A DNA stretch of 64,000 nucleotides from Ktedonobacteraceae bacterium. GTDB taxonomy: Bacteria > Chloroflexota > Ktedonobacteria > Ktedonobacterales > Ktedonobacteraceae. The notes beneath the pieces were generated by a model. That model saw only the letters and a list, made by a program, of their open reading frames with translations. It was not told where the DNA came from and searched no databases. Below, piece by piece: positions 19,301-26,043 of this stretch (position 1 is the first letter of the stretch; each line of letters starts with the position of its first letter). The position numbers were made by a program, and so were the translations under genes. The stretch lies in the NCBI GenBank assembly GCA_035653615.1, contig DASRBN010000027.1, forward strand, positions 62,001 to 126,000, read 5' to 3'.

Positions 19301-19618
19301 GACGTTGGGATCGGAGGAGGAGACGGCTATTGCGCCGACGGAGGCGCGTTTGAAGAAGCCATCGGAGACGTTTTCCCAGATCAGGCCGCCATCGATGGTT
19401 TTCCAGACGCCGCCACCGGTAGAGCCGAAATAAAATACCTGCGCGTGCTGCGGGTCTCCGGCGACGGCGACGACACGCCCGCCGCGGAAAGGGCCGACCA
19501 GCCGCCATTCAAGCGAATTGAGCAGGTCGGGATCAATGATAGCTTCTTGAACCGCGGAATCGGTGACGGCGGGTGATTGTCCCTGCCGGGCCTGCCGCGA
19601 TTGCTGCTGGTGAGTCAT
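16304..19618 (-). CDS. Very large VPS10/BNR-repeat beta-propeller protein
   Basis: 1104 residues. The first roughly 720 residues are sortilin/VPS10-type propeller repeats with many Asp-box turns (STDGGDTW, SKDGGKTW, SDDGGASW, SNDGGRTF, SRDNGASW). WRLVGPFRGGRV near the N-terminus is typical of bacterial proteins annotated as glycosyl hydrolases of this group, although glycosidase activity has not generally been shown. The C-terminal third has a beta domain and a helical Glu/Gln-rich tail (about 930-1090). No signal peptide is visible: the start MTHQQQSRQ is polar, which is odd because most family members are exported. It may be cytoplasmic or the start may be misplaced. It leads a two-gene unit with the aldehyde dehydrogenase. 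Confidence 0.85.
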   Translation of the reverse strand: MTHQQQSRQARQGQSPAVTDSAVQEAIIDPDLLNSLEWRLVGPFRGGRVVAVAGDPQHAQVFYFGSTGGGVWKTIDGGLIWENVSDGFFKRASVGAIAVSSSDPNVIYAGMGETTIRGNVSHGDGVYKSTDAGKTWIHLGLENTRHIAKVRIHPHNPDLVYVAALGHAHGPNPERGVYRSKDGGKTWEHILFRSEHAGAIDLAMDPNNPRILYATFWEARRWPWTLTSGGEGSGIFKSTDGGDTWTEITRNPGLPKGLLGKIGITVSPARTDRVWAIIEAEDGALFRSDDGGASWQRLSEDRSLRGRPWYYMHIYAHPQDPETLWILNVQAWKSNDGGRTFFEVSIPHGDHHDLWIDPHNPQRMIEGNDGGATVTFNGGESWSSIYNQPTVEFYHITTDNQVPYRLYGAQQDNSTISVPSRSNLAGITEVDTYEIGGGESGYIAVRPDDPNIVFAGSYQGYLSRYDHRSGQERNIDVWPELASGWGAKDQKYRFQWTYPILISPHDPNVLYVTGNHVFRSTDEGSSWQIISPDLTRNDVTKLEASGGPITKDNTGAEYYCTIFAFAESPLKQGLFWAGSDDGLVHISRDNGASWQNVTPEDLPEWALISIIEPSPHDPATAYLAATRYKLDDFQPYLYKTNNYGQTWTKITNGIAGNAFTRVIREDPQRRGLLYAGTELGILVSFDDGAHWQSLQRNLPIVPIHDLAVKDDDLIAATHGRSFWILDDITPLRQVDQDVQNSPVYLFRPRPTTRFQTNYGYARAPESGKYYRGTGTTMITARVEVQPDGKKVERNLNAGQNPPNGVIVSYYLKEKPAGEITLTFLDAQDREIRSFSSKVETEELEATAPPTFTDPPADTDETLDTKEEEQESGEKGPPIPKESGANRFVWNMRYPDAKRVQGYVASEATLAGPLVPPGVYRVRLTVGDQSLIESFEIRKDPRVTATQQELEAQFDLRMKIHEKLSQTHEAINTLRTIRRQVEDWEQRTQELPEHEAIARLGKTIKDHLLPVEDELIQFKARSRQDTLNYPAKLNAKLATLGGVVSSADAAPTRQEYELFDDLVARIDAQLQRLQEIIDTDVKALNDRVRQADIPAIIPTATPPKK

Positions 19619-19884
19619 GTGCTACGGTTCTCTTTTCTAAGTGCTCGCGTTGTTCTAAAAAGCAGAAGCCAGGGCGACACCCGCGGTTGCCCTGGAGGGG
19701 GACGGCCCTTCAGTAATTTTATCATATCCTGCCTGGTCTGTGTCCGGGAAAGAAGTATTCTTTTTATCTCAGAAATACGTGTCAAATACAGCTACCCTGT
19801 GTATGTCAGGAAGTCTGGCCTTGCAGGATGATTGAGAGGAACCGGGGAGAAAAGCATGCATGTTGAAAGGAAAGGAAAGAACGT

Positions 19885-20748
19885 ATGAGGCCAAACGTTT
19901 CAACGGCGACGAGAAATGCGCATAGAGCGGAATACGCGGCGCGAGGGGCCGCGACCAGCCGGTGGATGACAGGATTTGCGCGCCTGGGCTACGCGGCTAA
20001 AGGAGTCGTGTACCTGATTATTGGAGGGCTGGCGCTAGAACTGGCAATCGGTCATGGAGGCGCGGCAACCGACCAGCGCGGCGCCTTGCAGACGATCTAT
20101 GAGCAGCCCTTTGGGAAATTTCTGTTGATTGTAGTCGGCATTGGGCTGGCAGGCTACGCCTTGTGGAGCTTTATTCAGGCCATTTTTGATACCGAGGGCA
20201 AGGGGAGAGACGCGAAAGGTATTCTAGCTCGTATTGGCTATGGCGCTGTAGGTGTCGCTTACGCTTTGATCGCGTTCGGCGCTTTCCAGCTGGCTTTGGG
20301 AACTGGCAGCGTGGGGCAACATTCGTCCACTTCGACGCAGGACTGGACGGCAAGGCTGTTGAAGTTGCCCTTTGGCCAGGCGGTGGTGGTGATTGTGGGG
20401 CTGATCGTGCTAGGTATTGCCTTTTACCTCTTCGCTAAGGCCTGGAACGCGAAATTCCAGAATCGGCTGGCTTTATCCGGGGTGGCCGCGCGCTTGAGAA
20501 GATGGATTGTGGGTTCTGGCAGGCTCGGCTATGGAGCGCTGGGCGTGGTTTTCACCATCATTGGCTTCTTCCTGATCGTGGCAGCGTTACAGCATAATCC
20601 GAGCCAGGCGAAGGGGCTGGATACCGCCTTACAGGAATTGTTGCGCCAGCCATTCGGCCCGGTGCTGCTGGGCATCGTAGCCTTCGGGCTGTTCTGCTAC
20701 GGCATCTATTCGCTGGTGGAGGCACGCTATCGACGCGTGGGCAGGTAA
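19885..20748 (+). CDS. DUF1206 membrane protein
   Basis: 287 residues with about six membrane helices arranged as three tandem two-helix repeats of the DUF1206 domain. Each repeat begins with a GYAAKGVVYLIIG-like helix (RLGYAAKGVVYLI, RIGYGAVGVAYAL, RLGYGALGVVFTI) and ends at a QPFGK/LPFGQ/QPFGP turn plus a GLAGYALW-like helix. The triplication suggests two internal duplications. Integral to the cytoplasmic membrane; function unknown. AAGGAAAGGAAAG just upstream provides the ribosome binding site. Confidence 0.88.
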   Translation: MRPNVSTATRNAHRAEYAARGAATSRWMTGFARLGYAAKGVVYLIIGGLALELAIGHGGAATDQRGALQTIYEQPFGKFLLIVVGIGLAGYALWSFIQAIFDTEGKGRDAKGILARIGYGAVGVAYALIAFGAFQLALGTGSVGQHSSTSTQDWTARLLKLPFGQAVVVIVGLIVLGIAFYLFAKAWNAKFQNRLALSGVAARLRRWIVGSGRLGYGALGVVFTIIGFFLIVAALQHNPSQAKGLDTALQELLRQPFGPVLLGIVAFGLFCYGIYSLVEARYRRVGR

Positions 20749-20867
20749 AGCGGGTTCTGGCAAAATAAGCCGGTGAGAGGGGCCGGAGATGAACGCTCGC
20801 GATCAACACCGGTAATGCAGACGTGGCTGTGACATGCTGGGGACTGTGACATCCCCGGCATGTTTGT

Positions 20868-20883
20868 ACGTAATCATCTTAGC
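20868..20883 (+). promoter_or_regulatory. 16-base element shared upstream of two paralogs (copy 1)
   Basis: ACGTAATCATCTTAGC is identical to bases 35563-35578, which precede the second paralog. The flanks are not similar. It may be a retained regulatory site. Confidence 0.4.
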
Positions 20884-20970
20884 GATGCGTGTTATACGAC
20901 CAATGAAAGCAGAGCGAGATGATATGATGCCGTTTCACAGCAGAATTTGCAGAGGCGAGGAAGAATACCC

Positions 20971-21001
20971 TGTAGGGACAGCGCCTGGCGCCTGCCCCGC
21001 G
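20971..21001 (+). repeat. Dispersed repeat, TAGGGACAG family
   Basis: TGTAGGGACAGCGCCTGGCG followed by CCTGCCCCGCG. Related copies lie at 22318-22340 (reverse, inside the gene), 34778-34804, 40937-40978, 44949-44984 and 47659-47712. Its presence in front of the next gene argues that translation of that gene begins after it. Confidence 0.6.
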
Positions 21002-21034
21002 CCGGGAGCGGTGGTCGCCCGTCTTTGCAGGCGA

Positions 21035-23746
21035 ATGTGGCTGTTCCTCTTCAACGGGGTATTGTTCCTGCTGTTCTGCCTGTCCCTGTTACCCGCTCAA
21101 CAGGCTTTTGCGTATAGCGCGGGCGGGCGTTCATCTCCCCCGGCGTTGCAGGTGAGCCTGGGCTTTCAAGCAACGTACAGGCTGGGCTTCTGGACGCCGG
21201 TATTTGTTACCGCAAGCAACGCGAGCCAGGCCGGTTTCTCAGGCACGCTTTCGGTCAGTACTTACGCCGGTTCGCCTCGCACCTCGAATAATGCCAGCGC
21301 CTATTGGACCTACGAGGAACCCGTTTCCCTGCGTCCAGGCGAGCAAAAACGCTATACATTGAATGTGCCGTTCTATTTTGGGGTGGGAGCGCGCGGCCTC
21401 ACCGCGACCGCTCGCCTGCTCGATGCCCAGGGGAGGCTTATCGCCACCCAGGATTCCCCGCGCAGCTATGAAGTGCAGCCCGGAGACCTCTTCATCGGCA
21501 CGCTTTCTGACCCGGGCGCGAACTTCAATGCCCTGGGCAATGCTCCTTTGCCGCACCAGGGCAGCTCGCCGACGCTGTCCGCGCTGGATGCCAGCACCAT
21601 GCCGGCGATGGAGTCAATGCTTGAGAATTTCGATGCCATCGTCCTGGAGAATTTCGCGACGAGTTCGCTCAGCGCGGTCCAGCTCGCGGCCCTGCAAACC
21701 TGGGTAAACCAGGGCGGCATATTGATCGAGATTGGCGGCGCGCGGTGGCAAAGAACCTTGAGCGCGCTCCCCCCGGGCTTATCGCCCGTGATCGCCAGCG
21801 GCACGCGTTCAATCCCGGCAGGAACGCACCTGTTGCCGCCCGGTAGCCCTGCCATTACGACCTACGATAACACGATCCTGAAAGATACGCTGCCTGCCGC
21901 CTTAGATGCCAGCACGGGGACGGTACGCGCGCGGGACGCGTTATTCAGCAGCGAGGTGCTGCTCGCTTACGGAACGACGCCGTTGATTGCGCGGGCGCGA
22001 GAGGGACAGGGGGCGATCTATTACCTGGCTTTTGATCCCACACAGGCCCCACTCGCGGGCTGGGTTGGCACGCCGACGCTGTGGGCCGCGCTGCTGGAAC
22101 ACGCGATGGGAGACAAGTTTCTCATTCCCGGCACAACACCGAACTATTACAGCGGGCCGGGCCAGTTGCTGACCCGCGGGGGCATTCTCAGCATCATAGC
22201 GCCGCGAACGCTTTTTGGCCCCTGGATATTGCTCGCGCTCCTGCTCGGCTACATACTCGTGATCGGGCCGGTACGCGTGCTGGTAGTGAGGCGCTTACCA
22301 CGACCGGCGGCGGGAGAGGCGCCAGGCGCTGCCCCTACGGCGCGGTTGCGGCGCGCGCGGCGCAGCTGGCTCATTATTTTGAGCAGTATTGTGCTTTTTT
22401 CCCTGCTGGCCTATGGGCTGGCGGCGATTGAACGGGGATCGGAGCTGAGCGATAACAGCGTCTCGATCATCGCGCTCAATGCCGATGGGTCGATGGCGCA
22501 TATTACGACCTATCACGGCATATTCTCACCTGCCAGGGGCGATGTGACGCTGCACATCCCTGGGAATAGCGCGGCCCAACCGGTGCCCAACTCGTTGTTG
22601 GAGAATAGCAACGCCGGTATACTCGACGATAACGCGGCCGCGTCGATTGTCTCCGGGCCGGGTGGGACGGATGTGACGCTGACCAACATTGGCCCCTGGA
22701 CATTTCACCCGGTTGTCAGCGAGGCAGACGAACGACTGCCAGGCGGTCTCGCGGCCCACCTGGCGCTGCAAAACAACCGGCTGGCGGGAACACTCACCAA
22801 TACACTGGCGACATCGCTGAGCGACGTGTATATCCTGTTTGCTTCGGGCGCGGTTGCCGTTGGACAGCTACCGGCGGGTTCGACGCGGCGGATCTCTTTG
22901 CCCCTGGACGGCTCTTTGCTACGTCCGGGCCAATCGCTGGCGGACGAGCTTGCCGGGCGCGGCGGGCTGGCGGTCCCCTACTTTCCTTACGCACAAAACA
23001 AGCAGCCGCGAACGGATTTCCAGCAACACATGGCGCTGCTGGCGGCGCTAAGCGGAGCCGGTTTTTCCTTCTCACCGTGCAAGGGTTCCTGCGCGATGCA
23101 CGCGATCGCGAGCCAGGGGAGCATCTTCATTACCGGGGGCAACGTACCCAACCCGGCGGCGATCAACCCGCCCGAACCATTGTTGCTGCCGGGCGCGCCT
23201 GCCACGCTGATCGGCTGGGCGGACGCATCCATTCCTGGCATAGACGATGTGACGATCAATGGCTCGCGGCCCGCGGGCCAGCATGAGAAACTGGTGCGGA
23301 TGCCGCTTGCTCTTTCCGCCGGCGCGTCGTCCCCCACGGGCGCGCTCGCGGGGGCGATCAGCGGCCAGCTGGTCGATATCGAAAGCTACGACGCCCGACT
23401 TGTGTTGCCCGGCACGTATGCGATGGGCCACGGCTACCTGACGTTTGAATTTTCGGTGCCGGCGGCGGCGAGCCAGCAGGCACGGGGTCTGACGATCAGG
23501 CAACCCGACCTGCTGGCAGCCAGCTCAGGTGCGGCGGCAGGCGCGACCGGTTATGTGCGGGCGCGTCTCTACAACTGGCAGGCGGGCGCGTGGGACGGCG
23601 TGTCGCTCAACGCGGAAACGCTCTCCACATCCGACGCGCGGGCATACCTCGGCCCGGGAGGTCGCGTTTTGATGCAGGTGTCCGGTCGAAGCGGCTTCCA
23701 GGGGGAGATCTATTTTGGGACGCCTGCTTTGAGCGTGATTGGATAA
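21035..23746 (+). CDS. Large exported membrane-anchored protein, paralog A
   Basis: About 904 residues from ATG 21035, chosen because it then starts with a signal peptide (MWLFLFNGVLFLLFCLSL ... QAFAYS) and because a dispersed repeat occupies the earlier reading frame; starts at 20924 or 20834 are possible. Seen: an Ig-like domain after the signal (LQVSLGFQATYRLGFWTPV), a flavodoxin/amidotransferase-like alpha/beta domain (about 140-330: DAIVLENFATSSLSAVQLAALQTWVNQGG is broken here for length, centred on WVNQGGILIEIGG), one or two central membrane helices (PWILLALLLGYILVIGPVRVLVVRR), a second helix, then a large beta-rich extracytoplasmic part. Similar topology occurs in uncharacterised Firmicutes and Chloroflexota proteins. 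It is about 45 percent alike, by eye, to the protein at 35646. Function unknown. Confidence 0.82.
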   Translation: MWLFLFNGVLFLLFCLSLLPAQQAFAYSAGGRSSPPALQVSLGFQATYRLGFWTPVFVTASNASQAGFSGTLSVSTYAGSPRTSNNASAYWTYEEPVSLRPGEQKRYTLNVPFYFGVGARGLTATARLLDAQGRLIATQDSPRSYEVQPGDLFIGTLSDPGANFNALGNAPLPHQGSSPTLSALDASTMPAMESMLENFDAIVLENFATSSLSAVQLAALQTWVNQGGILIEIGGARWQRTLSALPPGLSPVIASGTRSIPAGTHLLPPGSPAITTYDNTILKDTLPAALDASTGTVRARDALFSSEVLLAYGTTPLIARAREGQGAIYYLAFDPTQAPLAGWVGTPTLWAALLEHAMGDKFLIPGTTPNYYSGPGQLLTRGGILSIIAPRTLFGPWILLALLLGYILVIGPVRVLVVRRLPRPAAGEAPGAAPTARLRRARRSWLIILSSIVLFSLLAYGLAAIERGSELSDNSVSIIALNADGSMAHITTYHGIFSPARGDVTLHIPGNSAAQPVPNSLLENSNAGILDDNAAASIVSGPGGTDVTLTNIGPWTFHPVVSEADERLPGGLAAHLALQNNRLAGTLTNTLATSLSDVYILFASGAVAVGQLPAGSTRRISLPLDGSLLRPGQSLADELAGRGGLAVPYFPYAQNKQPRTDFQQHMALLAALSGAGFSFSPCKGSCAMHAIASQGSIFITGGNVPNPAAINPPEPLLLPGAPATLIGWADASIPGIDDVTINGSRPAGQHEKLVRMPLALSAGASSPTGALAGAISGQLVDIESYDARLVLPGTYAMGHGYLTFEFSVPAAASQQARGLTIRQPDLLAASSGAAAGATGYVRARLYNWQAGAWDGVSLNAETLSTSDARAYLGPGGRVLMQVSGRSGFQGEIYFGTPALSVIG
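22318..22340 (-). repeat. TAGGGACAG-family repeat inside a coding sequence
   Basis: GGCGCCAGGCGCTGCCCCTA plus CGG is the reverse complement of the 20971 repeat core. It encodes the EAPGAAPTA stretch of the cytoplasmic loop, a stretch absent from the paralog at 35646. Confidence 0.55.
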
Positions 23747-23823
23747 AGAGAAAAGGTACCTGAACTATCTCAAAACATTGCCGGAAGCCGCGATGATAGC
23801 CCATCCCGGGTTGGATAGACACA

Positions 23824-24528
23824 TCATAGTAACTGGTCAGGATCAATGCCTAAAGAGCGTAGTTTTTCGGCAAACATTCTTTTTTGCGCGGCCTCGGTTT
23901 CTGCTCTACGTTCCGCGGCCTCGGTCCTCGTTAGCCGCAGATTTCTATTGGAGTCATAGAGGCGCAACAACGCGCCCTCTGGCACCAGGTAGCTTTCGAG
24001 ATGCGGGCTCCACAGGCTGCCGTCAGGAAGAGAAGGGGCTTTGCGCATCTGACCGGTTCGCCCATCGCGATGCCAGCCAAACAATCGCCCGCCCTTACGC
24101 CTGCTCAAGGGTAATGGAGTCTTGTAGGGATCATAGGCATAGTATTCTTGCACCCCCATCGCGGCGTACGCGGCCGGTTTCTCTTCCAGGTCACGCGCCC
24201 GGGTTTTTGGCGAGGCGATCTCGAAGACGACCTGGGGAGGCGGCCCATCGACCCCCACGCGCCAGCTGATATCCGGGGTTTTAGTGACGCCTTTGATCAG
24301 AGCCACGTCGGGCGCCAGGGGATATTCATATTCATCAGGAGTTTGAAAGAAGTTGAGATTCTCATAGACCGCGCATGATTGGTCGCGAAAGAGCCATTCG
24401 AGCACCTGTTTCAGGTATTCGGCCAGGCTGCGATGCGCAGGCGATTCCCCCATCAAGTCCTCCCCGGTGGGGTGGCAGTCGTAGTAGTAGCGGACTGCTC
24501 CTGCGTCATTATTGGTTCGCTCGATCAT
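23824..24528 (-). CDS. Uma2 family (DUF820) nuclease-fold protein
   Basis: 234 residues. The PD-(D/E)XK-like Uma2 core spans about 20-180: PDVALIKG supplies the Asp, and VVFEIASPKTRARDLEEKPAAYAAMGVQEYYAYDP supplies the E-x-S-P-x-T-R-x-R-D block typical of the family (quoted here as key residues E, S, D and K). The C-terminal tail is a charged helix (TEAAERRAETEAAQKRMFAEKL). Family members are multicopy in Chloroflexota and cyanobacteria; nuclease activity is predicted from the fold and is unproven. AAAAGGAG lies 6 bases before the ATG. It converges on the large paralog A and stands alone. Confidence 0.88.
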   Translation of the reverse strand: MIERTNNDAGAVRYYYDCHPTGEDLMGESPAHRSLAEYLKQVLEWLFRDQSCAVYENLNFFQTPDEYEYPLAPDVALIKGVTKTPDISWRVGVDGPPPQVVFEIASPKTRARDLEEKPAAYAAMGVQEYYAYDPYKTPLPLSRRKGGRLFGWHRDGRTGQMRKAPSLPDGSLWSPHLESYLVPEGALLRLYDSNRNLRLTRTEAAERRAETEAAQKRMFAEKLRSLGIDPDQLL

Positions 24529-24845
24529 GGCGCGCTCCTTTTGTCTCTCGTCGCTTCGTTGCGTCCAGGTCGCTTTCCCCTCTGTACGCCTCGACCCCTA
24601 CCTTTTTCATGTAGAGTGACTTTTCGTGCAGCGATAAAGCCACCTGTCTTTATGGTAGCAGAATTGCATCCCCTCTACAAGCCCTTTTCTAGTAGAGCGG
24701 TTTAAAGAATACGTATGGCCCGCTCAAACGGCTGCGGCGCGGCTGTATACCTCTGGTTGATTTCTTGCGTGTCCTGCATAGAGGGGTGGTGGGAGCAAAC
24801 GCCAGGTGGTGCTATCGATGTTGAAATAGATGGGAGGATACATAT
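24529..24845. other. Intergenic region between divergent genes
   Basis: About 317 bases separating the Uma2 gene (minus) from the acidic small protein (plus). I see no repeat family member and no clear promoter pair; GGGAGGAT at the right end is the ribosome binding site of the next gene. Confidence 0.45.
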
Positions 24846-25289
24846 ATGCCAGATGAGGTCAGCAATTCGAACGAGCCACGCGCCGGGCAGGATCAGTATG
24901 CGAACCTTGGTTCGCAAGGAAACGACCAGCCCATAGCGCAATATGGAAGCAGGGATGGCACGGGGAAATTCGGCGACCAGGGCAGCGAGCCCGGCTATAG
25001 CCGCTTTGGGCCTCACGGCCTGGATAGGGGCGACGAGGAGCATATCGCCCCGGATGGTTACGGGCCGCAGGATCAATTTGGCGACCTGGACGACCAGGAC
25101 CCTTACAGCAACCTTGAGAATACCGATCCCGGTGAAAGCCCGGGCGGAGAGGGACTGTATGATATCGAGGATACGTTGTATGGCCTGGCCGAACCCCTTG
25201 CTAAGCCCGGCGATGAGAGCCTGAAAGAGCGCGATAAGGATTCGTTTGGAACGCGGGGAAGCCAGGATCAATACGGTTACCAGAAATAG
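24846..25289 (+). CDS. Small acidic low-complexity protein, unknown
   Basis: 147 residues, rich in Gly, Asp, Gln, Glu and Tyr, with no predicted membrane segment and little predicted fold (for example DQYANLGSQGNDQPIAQYGS and EDTLYGLAEPLAKPGDE). The start is supported by GGGAGG 7 bases before the ATG. It begins MPDE, like the next gene (MPDQ), and lies 33 bases before it, so the two are probably cotranscribed. An antisense frame of similar length exists, but it lacks a ribosome binding site. I do not recognise a family; the composition suggests a disordered or stress-related protein. Confidence 0.65.
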   Translation: MPDEVSNSNEPRAGQDQYANLGSQGNDQPIAQYGSRDGTGKFGDQGSEPGYSRFGPHGLDRGDEEHIAPDGYGPQDQFGDLDDQDPYSNLENTDPGESPGGEGLYDIEDTLYGLAEPLAKPGDESLKERDKDSFGTRGSQDQYGYQK

Positions 25290-25322
25290 CAGCAAAGCAT
25301 ATGATCATAGAGGGTGATTACG

Positions 25323-25808
25323 ATGCCAGATCAGGAACATTTGAATCTGCTTAAACAGGGTGCAAACGGTTGGAATGCCTGGAGGCAGGCACATCCAGAG
25401 GCCGAGCCAAATTTGAATGAGGCGGACCTGAGCAGTATCGAACTAAAAGGGGCCAATCTAAGCAGAACCAATCTGAGCGGCGCGAAGCTCACCAGGACCG
25501 TCCTGCGGGATGCAGACCTGGGCTGGTCGAGCCTTGTCGGAGCGGATCTGAGTGGAGCCGATTTAAGCAGGGCCAATTTGAGCGGAGCGGATCTGAGCGG
25601 GGCGATTATGCAGGAGGCAAACCTGAGTAACGCCAATCTCAGTAAAGCGATGCTTCTCGGTGCCAATTGTATTGGTGCTAACTTGAGCGAAGCGAACTTG
25701 CAAGACGCGAACCTGCAAGGCGCGTATCTGAGGCTGGCGGATCTGCGCGGAGCGATCATTTCGCAGGAACAGCTCAACCAGGCCCATTCGCCGGATGACA
25801 TCCCTTGA
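25323..25808 (+). CDS. Pentapeptide repeat protein
   Basis: 161 residues. From about residue 35 to 150 the sequence repeats A(D/N)LSx, such as ADLSGADLSRANLSGADLSG and ANLSEANLQDANLQGAYL: about 22 pentapeptides, enough for a right-handed quadrilateral beta helix of five to six coils. The N-terminal 25 residues (LNLLKQGANGWNAWRQAHPE) form the small helical cap common in this family. ATG 25323 is favoured by GAGGGTGA 7 bases upstream; a GTG at 25314 is the alternative. Pentapeptide proteins can mimic DNA or act as scaffolds; nothing here points to one role. It is directly followed by an oxidoreductase pseudogene. Confidence 0.9.
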   Translation: MPDQEHLNLLKQGANGWNAWRQAHPEAEPNLNEADLSSIELKGANLSRTNLSGAKLTRTVLRDADLGWSSLVGADLSGADLSRANLSGADLSGAIMQEANLSNANLSKAMLLGANCIGANLSEANLQDANLQGAYLRLADLRGAIISQEQLNQAHSPDDIP

Positions 25809-26043
25809 TCGCGTTTGATGTGGTGATCGTGGGCGTCGGCCTGCCGGATTGAGCGCCGCGTTGATTCTTGGGCGTTGTCGCCGCCATGTTTTGATCTGCG
25901 ATATGGGCCAGCATCGCATCGCGCCGGGCGAGTACGAAGAGACCGGCGTTCCCGGCCTCTTCGTAGCCGGTGATGCCTCGCGGCGGCGGAAAGGGCCGGG
26001 GCGGCATTCGCGATCAACGCGGTGTTGTTGAAAGCGGGCCTGG
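25809..26043 (+). pseudogene. Remnant of a thioredoxin-reductase-like FAD/NAD(P) oxidoreductase
   Basis: Translated across frames, it gives FDVVIVGVG, then, after a one-base deletion near 25842, PAGLSAALILGRCRRHVLICD, the N-terminal FAD-binding strand and helix. This runs directly into YEETGVPGLFVAGDAS, the C-terminal FAD motif of the same family. After a second frame change near 25995 comes AGAAFAINAVLLKAGLG, the closing helix. The roughly 200 central residues with the CxxC and NAD domain are missing. It is a decayed gene with one large deletion and two frameshifts. Its 3' end overlaps the end of the opposing peptidase gene. Confidence 0.82.

Noticed and set aside
23824-24528. Uma2 protein as a defence nuclease or toxin
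   Set aside because: The gene stands alone with no antitoxin or defence neighbour; Uma2 genes are common housekeeping-like multicopy genes in these genomes.
24702-25295. 197-codon minus-strand frame opposite the acidic small protein
   Set aside because: The plus-strand frame has a GGGAGG site and a coupled neighbour; the minus frame has neither. Uncertain, but plus is preferred.
25331-26017. 228-codon minus-strand frame opposite the pentapeptide gene
   Set aside because: Mirror of the repeats (Leu/Ala-rich by reverse translation); no ribosome binding site.
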